This document shows, one piece after another, positions 59,424 through 64,000 of a stretch of 64,000 bases of DNA. Each line of letters begins with the position of its first letter. Positions within the stretch are counted from its first letter, which is position 1. This stretch comes from Ramlibacter aurantiacus. Lineage in GTDB: Bacteria > Pseudomonadota > Gammaproteobacteria > Burkholderiales > Burkholderiaceae_C. The notes under the pieces were generated by a model, which saw nothing but the letters and a program-made list of their open reading frames with translations, did no database searches and was not told the origin of the DNA. The position numbers and the translations under genes are program-made. The stretch spans positions 1-64,000 of the forward strand of contig NZ_JAEQNA010000009.1 in NCBI RefSeq assembly GCF_016722895.1. The letters run 5' to 3'.

Positions 59424-60467
59424 TCACAGTTTGAAGATGCGTTCGGCGTTGGTCTGGAAGAACTGCCGCTTCTGTTCGAGCGTCAACGGCAGGTGGTCCA
59501 TGGCGGTCACCTCGGAGGGCTCGAACTGGTAAGGGTAGTCCATGGCGTACATCACGCGGTCGAAGCCCATCTGCTGCTGCACGAAGGTGACCGCCGGCTC
59601 CCAGCACATGCCGCTGCTGGTGTAGTAGAAGTTCTCGCGCAGGTATTCGCTGGGCTTGCGCTTGAGCGGCTTGGCGCCTTCGCTGCGGCCGGAGCGCACG
59701 ATGCCGGCGTGCATGAAGTCGATGCGCGACAGCCAGAACGGCAGGCCCTCGCCCAGGTGGCCCAGCACGATCTTCAGCTTGGGGAAGCGGTCGAACAGGC
59801 CGGAGACGAGCAGGCGCAGCGCATGCAGGCCGGTCTCGGCCTGGAACCCCCAGATCGCGGCGTCGAGGCAGCGCGACAGGAAGGGCTCCACCATCTGCGG
59901 CGATGGGCTGTTGGGGTGGATGTACAGCGGCACGTCCAGCGCCTCGCAGGCCTCGAAGATGGGCCAGAAGAACTCGTCGTCCATGTAGCGGCCCTGGGTG
60001 TGCGAGTTCACCAGCGCGCCCTTCAGGCCCAGCTTCTTCACGCCGCGCTCGATCTCGGCCGCCGCGGCGTCGGGCGCGTGCGGGGCGAAGGCGGCCAGGC
60101 CGGCGAAGCGCTGCGGGTGCCGCGCGATGGTTTCGGCCAGCTGGTCGTTGGTGCTGGTGGCCAGCGAGCAGGCCGTGGCCGGATCGAACATCTGCACACC
60201 CGGCGCGGTGAGCATCAGCAGCTGCATGTCGACGCCGGAGGCGTCCATGTCGGCCAGTCGGCGGCTTTCCAGGTCCTGGATGCGCTCGTACAGCCCGCGC
60301 GCGCGGGGCGAATCGCTCTTGGCGAAGAAGCCCCAGAGGTTGGCGAAGCCCGGGTCACCGTGCTGGCCTTCGTCCAGCAGGCGCTGGAAGCGCTGCATCA
60401 GTTCAGGGGTGCACCAGGCCTCTTCGGTGGCAATGCGCTTGTAGCCGCGGCTTTCGGCGGTGTCCAT
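59424..60467 (-). CDS. Amidohydrolase-family decarboxylase (resorcylate / 5-carboxyvanillate type)
   Basis: 347 residues. The metal and catalytic pattern of this branch is visible: E-E-A-W at about 15-18, H in YIHPNSPS, H in VLGHLGEGLPFW and D in YAMDYPYQ. Such enzymes non-oxidatively decarboxylate hydroxybenzoates (gamma-resorcylate, 2,3-dihydroxybenzoate, 5-carboxyvanillate) or carboxymuconate semialdehydes. First gene of a two-gene unit with Bug unit 7, divergent from a LysR gene. Substrate unproven. Confidence 0.85.
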   Translation of the reverse strand: MDTAESRGYKRIATEEAWCTPELMQRFQRLLDEGQHGDPGFANLWGFFAKSDSPRARGLYERIQDLESRRLADMDASGVDMQLLMLTAPGVQMFDPATACSLATSTNDQLAETIARHPQRFAGLAAFAPHAPDAAAAEIERGVKKLGLKGALVNSHTQGRYMDDEFFWPIFEACEALDVPLYIHPNSPSPQMVEPFLSRCLDAAIWGFQAETGLHALRLLVSGLFDRFPKLKIVLGHLGEGLPFWLSRIDFMHAGIVRSGRSEGAKPLKRKPSEYLRENFYYTSSGMCWEPAVTFVQQQMGFDRVMYAMDYPYQFEPSEVTAMDHLPLTLEQKRQFFQTNAERIFKL

Positions 60468-60563
60468 GGGTGTCGTGTCCTTGCAGGAGGCAAAGCGGGG
60501 ATTGAATGCCAGGCCGATTGTTTTGTAAATCGTTCATTTCCGAACCACTGTTAAAGTGACTTC
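60468..60563. promoter_or_regulatory. Divergent control region with LysR-type dyad
   Basis: 96 bp, AT-rich in its right half. aaat-cgttc-attt (60527-60539) is a perfect dyad close to the T-N11-A pattern. ggagg near 60487 is the ribosome site of the amidohydrolase gene. The LysR gene itself has only a weak upstream purine run. Confidence 0.5.
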
Positions 60564-61481
60564 ATGAATCCCAAGCACCTGCCGACGGTGCGCCAGCTGC
60601 AGGCCTTTTTGGCCGTGTACCGGCTGCGCAAGCTGGGGGCCGCCGCCGCGCAGCTGTTCATCACGCCCTCGGCGGTCAGTGTCCTGATCCGCCAGCTCGA
60701 AGACGGGCTGGGCGTGCGGTTGTTCGACCGCACCACCCGTTCGCTGCAGCCCACGCCGGCGGCCCACGAGACGCTGCCCATCGCCGAGCGGGTGCTGGGT
60801 GACCTCGATGGCCTGGCCACCGGGCTGCGCGAGCTCAGCGAGTTGCAGCGCGGGGAGGTCTCGCTGGTCATGACTCCCACGCTGGCCTCCATGCTGTTGC
60901 CGCCGGTGGTGGAGGCGTTCGCGACGCGGCACCCGGGCGTGCGCCTGCGGGTGACCGACTGCGCGCCCGACCAGTTCCTGCCGCGCATCGTCGGCGGCAT
61001 GGTCGACCTGGGCATCGGTACCCCGGAGCAGGCCGGCGGCGAAGTCGAGCAGCGCACGCTGCTGCGCGACCGCATGGCGCTGGTGTGCCGGCGCGACCAT
61101 CCGCTGGCCGCCGCCCGGCGCGTGCGCTGGGCCGACCTCGAGGGCATCGCCGTGATCGCCGGCCGACCCGGCTACGGCGTGCGGCAATTGGTCGATGTCG
61201 CGGCGGCGCAGGCGGGTGCGGTGCTGCGCGTCAGCCACGAGATCTCGTTCCAGTCGACGGCCCTGTGGATGGTGGCCAGCGGCCTCGGGCCGGCGGTCAT
61301 GCCCTCGGCCTACGCCCGCCACGCGGCCGATGCGCGACTGGTCATCAAGCCGCTGAGCCAGCCCGTGGTGCGGCGCGACATCCACATCGTCACGCGCCGC
61401 GACCGGCACCTCTCGCCGGCGGGCCGGGCGTTCATCGATGTGCTGCGGGAAACCTGGCCCATGGGTCCCGACCGTCCCTGA
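60564..61481 (+). CDS. LysR-family regulator (amidohydrolase unit)
   Basis: 305 residues; helix-turn-helix in the first 65 residues (TVRQLQAFLAVYRLRKLGAA; LFITPSAVSVLIRQLE) and an effector domain from about 95. Divergent from the amidohydrolase/Bug unit, its probable target. Confidence 0.9.
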   Translation: MNPKHLPTVRQLQAFLAVYRLRKLGAAAAQLFITPSAVSVLIRQLEDGLGVRLFDRTTRSLQPTPAAHETLPIAERVLGDLDGLATGLRELSELQRGEVSLVMTPTLASMLLPPVVEAFATRHPGVRLRVTDCAPDQFLPRIVGGMVDLGIGTPEQAGGEVEQRTLLRDRMALVCRRDHPLAAARRVRWADLEGIAVIAGRPGYGVRQLVDVAAAQAGAVLRVSHEISFQSTALWMVASGLGPAVMPSAYARHAADARLVIKPLSQPVVRRDIHIVTRRDRHLSPAGRAFIDVLRETWPMGPDRP

Positions 61482-61544
61482 TCGTTCGCACCTTGATACG
61501 CCTGCGGGCGCGCCGGCGGCATAAGCTTGCGGCAGCATCTGCTG

Positions 61545-61685
61545 ATGAACCACGTTGGCATGCCGCACAGCGACCGCCGTTACCAGAGCCTGCTGTCGAG
61601 CCCCTGGGTCTGGGGCGGGGTGTTGCTGTCCGTGGTGTTCTGGGTCTTCGTCGGCTACCTGGCCTGGCGCTGGATCTTCGGTTGA
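61545..61685 (+). CDS. 46-residue single-pass membrane protein
   Basis: A short frame, MNHVGMPHSDRRYQSLLSSP, then a membrane helix (about 21-45: WVWGGVLLSVVFWVFVGYLA) ending RWIFG. Sequence character (polar head, Trp-rich helix, basic end) looks like a genuine small membrane protein. No strong ribosome site. It lies 16 bp from the convergent LysR stop. Function unknown. Confidence 0.5.
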   Translation: MNHVGMPHSDRRYQSLLSSPWVWGGVLLSVVFWVFVGYLAWRWIFG

Positions 61686-61701
61686 GGCTTCGCGCCTGCG
61701 A

Positions 61702-62619
61702 TCAGAGCGGCGGTAGCGCCGCGGCGGCCTCCGCGATGCGGGCGCGCACCCACTGCACGCCCGGGTCCTCGTCGCGATATCGGTGCCATTGCAGCACCTC
61801 GGTCAGGCGCGGCGTCTGCATGGGCGGCTCGTGCAGCCTCAGCGGCAGCACCTGCGCGAACTGCCGCGCCAGCCGCGTCTGCAGCGTGGCGATGCGCCGG
61901 GTGCCCACCAGCATCCGCGGAATGAGCGCGAAGCCATGCACGTTGACCTCCAGCCGGCGCGTGTCGCCGTGCTGGTTGGCGTACCACTGGTCGAACCAGG
62001 GGTTGTGCGGGCCCTTGCCGTTCAGGTAGGCCACGTGCCCCAGGGCCTGGTACAGCTCCAGCGTGAGACCCTCGCGCAGTTCCGGGTGATCGGCCCACGC
62101 CAGCACGTGGTAGGTGTCCTCGAACAGCACGTCGTGCGGGTGTTCGGCCATCACCAGGTGCGCCGGCGTGACGAGGAAGTCGGCGCGCTGCTGCTCCAGG
62201 TCCTCGGCCATGTCGGCGGCGCTCGGGCGCACGTCGAAGGTGATGCCGGGGGCCTGCTCGGCGACCCGGCGCAGCACCTCGTCCAGCAGGACCGTGCAGA
62301 CATAGTCGGAGGCGATCACGATGAACTGCCGCTGCGCGGTCGACGGCTCGAACTCGGGCCGCACCCCCAGGGTCGAATCGACCTTGAGGATGATCTCGCG
62401 CACCGGCTTGATCAGGCTCTCGGCGCGCGGGGTCAGCCGCATGGCGCGGCCGACGGGCACCAGCAGCGGGTCGGCGAAATAGTCCCGCAGGCGCGCGAGC
62501 ACCCCGCTCATGGTGGGCTGGGTCATGTGCAGGCGCTCGGCCGCGCGGGTGACGTTGCGCTCGGCCAGCAGGGCGTCCAGCGCGATCAGCAGGTTGAGGT
62601 CGATCCGCTGGTAGCGCAT
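61702..62619 (-). CDS. LysR-family regulator (NodD/LeuO branch, SMP-30 unit)
   Basis: 305 residues from MRYQRIDLNLLIALDALLAE; helix-turn-helix NVTRAAERLHMTQPTMSGVL. Divergent from the SMP-30/cyclase unit at 62728, which it likely controls through the dyad at 62662-62680. Confidence 0.9.
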   Translation of the reverse strand: MRYQRIDLNLLIALDALLAERNVTRAAERLHMTQPTMSGVLARLRDYFADPLLVPVGRAMRLTPRAESLIKPVREIILKVDSTLGVRPEFEPSTAQRQFIVIASDYVCTVLLDEVLRRVAEQAPGITFDVRPSAADMAEDLEQQRADFLVTPAHLVMAEHPHDVLFEDTYHVLAWADHPELREGLTLELYQALGHVAYLNGKGPHNPWFDQWYANQHGDTRRLEVNVHGFALIPRMLVGTRRIATLQTRLARQFAQVLPLRLHEPPMQTPRLTEVLQWHRYRDEDPGVQWVRARIAEAAAALPPL

Positions 62620-62727
62620 CAGGAGGTCTCCGGTCGGGTCGGCCGCGATGGTATCGCCCGGCCCGATGCCTGCCATCGGGAGATTCGCTTTGTGCCGGCC
62701 GACGGGCCGGCCTATCCTGCCGGCCCC
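62620..62727. promoter_or_regulatory. Divergent control region, LysR / SMP-30, with two dyads
   Basis: cccgatg-cctgc-catcggg (62662-62680) is a perfect dyad with 7-bp arms, a likely operator. ggccggc-ctatcct-gccggcc (62705-62725) is a second, just before ATG 62728. tttgtg (62690-62695) and tatcct (62713-62718), 17 bp apart, could be -35/-10, which would leave almost no leader on the SMP-30 mRNA. Confidence 0.5.
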
Positions 62728-63759
62728 ATGACCCGCAACAACCCTTTGCGCGGCTGGCAGGTCGATCGCGCCGCCGTCCGCCACGTCGGCCGTGACCTGC
62801 AGCGGCCCGAATGCGTGATAGCCGAACGCGACGGCACGGTGTGGGCGGCGGATGCGCGCGGCGGCGTGATGCGCATCGCCCCCGACGGCAGCCAGCAACT
62901 GGTGGTGCCCGGGCCGCGCGCGGCCGCGGCCGGCGAAGTCGATTTCCAGCAACGCTACGTGGCCTCCCGAGGGTCGCTGCCCAATGGCATGGCGCTGTTG
63001 CAGGGCGGCGATTTCATCATCGCCAACTGGGGCACCGACTCGGTGGAGGTGATGGACCGCCAAGGCCGGGTGCGGCGCCTGTTCGACCACATCGACGGTC
63101 AGCCGCTGGGCAAGGCCAATTTCGTGCTGCGCGACAGCCGCAACCGCATCTGGCTCACGGTGACCACGCGCATGCAGCCGTGGACCGATTCCATCAACGC
63201 CCGCGCCCGCGATGGCTACATCGCCCTCATCGACGCGCGCGGCGTGCGCATCGTCGCCGACGGGTTCGAGGGCACCAACGAGGTTCGGCTGGACGCCCGC
63301 GAGGAGTGGCTGTACGTGGTGGAGAGCAACGGCCGCCGCATCTCGCGGCTGCGCGTGGGCGACGACGGCAGCCTTGCCGGTCGCGAGGTGTACGGCCCCA
63401 GCGATCTCGGTGCCTTCCCCGACGGCTTCGCCTTCGATGGCTTCGGCAACCTCTGGATCACGCTGGTCATGACCGACAAGCTGGTCGCCATCACGCCCGA
63501 AGGCGACCTGCTCACCCTGCTGGACGACAGCGATCCCGTGGCCGCGGCGCGCCTGGATGCGCACTACCGCGACCGCACGCTCACGCCCGAGATCATGGCC
63601 GCCACCGCCGGCACGCTGGCGCCGTGGATGGCCAGCGTCACCTTTGGAGGCCGCGACCTGCGGACCGTCTATCTCGGCAGCCTGCGCGGCACCTCGCTGC
63701 CGAGTTTCCGTTCACCGGTGGCCGGCCAGCCGCTGGCCCATTGGCACGACCAACCCTGA
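62728..63759 (+). CDS. SMP-30/gluconolactonase-family protein
   Basis: 343 residues forming a six-bladed propeller: RPECVIAERDGTVWAADARG (metal-binding E region), LPNGMALLQGGDFIIANWGT, GTNEVRLDAREEWLYVVESN and FPDGFAFDGFGNLWITLVMT. The N and D positions expected for the metal appear in GTNEVRLD and FPDGFAFD. Such enzymes hydrolyse sugar or aromatic-pathway lactones. No Shine-Dalgarno is visible. Followed 8 bp later by a cyclase gene. Confidence 0.88.
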   Translation: MTRNNPLRGWQVDRAAVRHVGRDLQRPECVIAERDGTVWAADARGGVMRIAPDGSQQLVVPGPRAAAAGEVDFQQRYVASRGSLPNGMALLQGGDFIIANWGTDSVEVMDRQGRVRRLFDHIDGQPLGKANFVLRDSRNRIWLTVTTRMQPWTDSINARARDGYIALIDARGVRIVADGFEGTNEVRLDAREEWLYVVESNGRRISRLRVGDDGSLAGREVYGPSDLGAFPDGFAFDGFGNLWITLVMTDKLVAITPEGDLLTLLDDSDPVAAARLDAHYRDRTLTPEIMAATAGTLAPWMASVTFGGRDLRTVYLGSLRGTSLPSFRSPVAGQPLAHWHDQP

Positions 63760-63767
63760 GACCGAAC

Positions 63768-64000
63768 ATGCCCCGCTTCGTCGACCTGTCCATCTACCTC
63801 GAGAACGACGTGCCGTCCGATCCGCCGGGCCTCAATCCGAAGATCGAGTACGAGACCCATCGCGACACCCTGCCGATCTTCCAGAAGCTGCTGCCTGGCT
63901 CGAAGCCCGAAGACTTCCCCGACCAGGAGGCCGCGGCGGCGGAGTGGGTGCGGCTCACCACGCACAGCGGCACCCACCTGGACGCGCCCTACCACTTCCA
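63768..64000 (+). CDS. Cyclase-family (KynB-like) metal hydrolase, partial
   Basis: The first 77 residues run off the window. It opens MPRFVDLSIYLENDVPSDPP and contains HSGTHLDAPYHF, the HxGTHxDxPxH metal motif of the cyclase/kynurenine formamidase family. The insertion between these is long, as in non-KynB members. Co-transcribed with the SMP-30 gene; probably hydrolyses a lactone, amide or enol of an aromatic pathway. Confidence 0.85.
   Translation, partial: MPRFVDLSIYLENDVPSDPPGLNPKIEYETHRDTLPIFQKLLPGSKPEDFPDQEAAAAEWVRLTTHSGTHLDAPYHF

Noticed and set aside
1..64000. CRISPR arrays, riboswitches, rRNA operons, toxin-antitoxin pairs
   Set aside because: No regularly spaced repeats, conserved RNA elements or recognisable toxin/antitoxin gene pairs were seen on either strand.

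Overview
The window is a high-GC stretch of a betaproteobacterial chromosome, most likely Burkholderiales of the Comamonadaceae type. The signs are seven Bug-type (TctC-like) tripartite tricarboxylate transporter binding proteins, nine LysR regulators, many small catabolic operons, and a GC-rich hairpin repeat (34352-34393) of a kind I associate with that family. I saw no rRNA, intact tRNA, CRISPR array or phage module. All functional calls come from reading motifs and remembered family features; no database search was possible.

Region 1, about 1-11300, is mobile-element debris. It holds the right end of an IS21-family element (istA remnant, intact istB), a frameshifted HNH nuclease gene, a small gene cut by the IS21 end, an IS3-family orfB fragment, and two IS66-family remnants pointing away from each other around an HAF-repeat lipoprotein gene. 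A degenerate tRNA-Gln-like sequence (11212-11280) closes it. Inside the debris lies one intact unit at 2395-6417: a CMD-family protein, a lactonase-like metallo-beta-lactamase, a CHMI-family tautomerase and a Bug protein, divergent from a LysR gene.

Region 2, 11447-31840, is a run of catabolic units. A minus-strand operon (17234 down to 12482) has a flavin monooxygenase, a DapA-family aldolase, a Bug protein, a GlcG/HbpS protein and a dihydroxyphthalate-decarboxylase-like protein. Across a control region (17235-17696) lie a Rieske oxygenase (two subunits), another Bug protein and a complete CoxG/CoxM/CoxS/CoxL-like molybdenum hydroxylase set. Next comes a tightly overlapped operon with a NitT/TauT-type ABC transporter, an adenine-deaminase-like enzyme, a LysR gene embedded in the middle, and a 2-oxoglutarate oxygenase.

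Region 3, 31876-39754, is a minus-strand operon of unusual make-up: two M24-fold proteins whose metal sites look incomplete, a Bug protein, a TauD/TfdA-like dioxygenase, a CapA-family protein and a D-2-hydroxyacid dehydrogenase, with a divergent LysR gene.

Region 4, 39884-43083, holds a cupin gene and a two-gene DNA-repair cassette (radical SAM protein plus a UdgX-type fusion). A sequence fitting the LexA/SOS box, CTGT-N8-ACAG, overlaps its start codon. This is the most interesting signal I found.

Region 5, 43202-52165, has a CoA-transferase/two MaoC/citryl-CoA-lyase-like operon and an FAH hydrolase/Bug/quinone-oxidoreductase operon, each with a LysR gene. Region 6, 52206-58306, has an ABC exporter operon with a DUF3299-type protein (arranged like the zinc-starvation operon PA4063-PA4066 of Pseudomonas), a small membrane protein and two Gly-rich lipoproteins. 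Region 7, 58420-64000, has a Bug/amidohydrolase (decarboxylase-type) pair, two LysR genes, an SMP-30 family protein and a cyclase gene that runs off the end.
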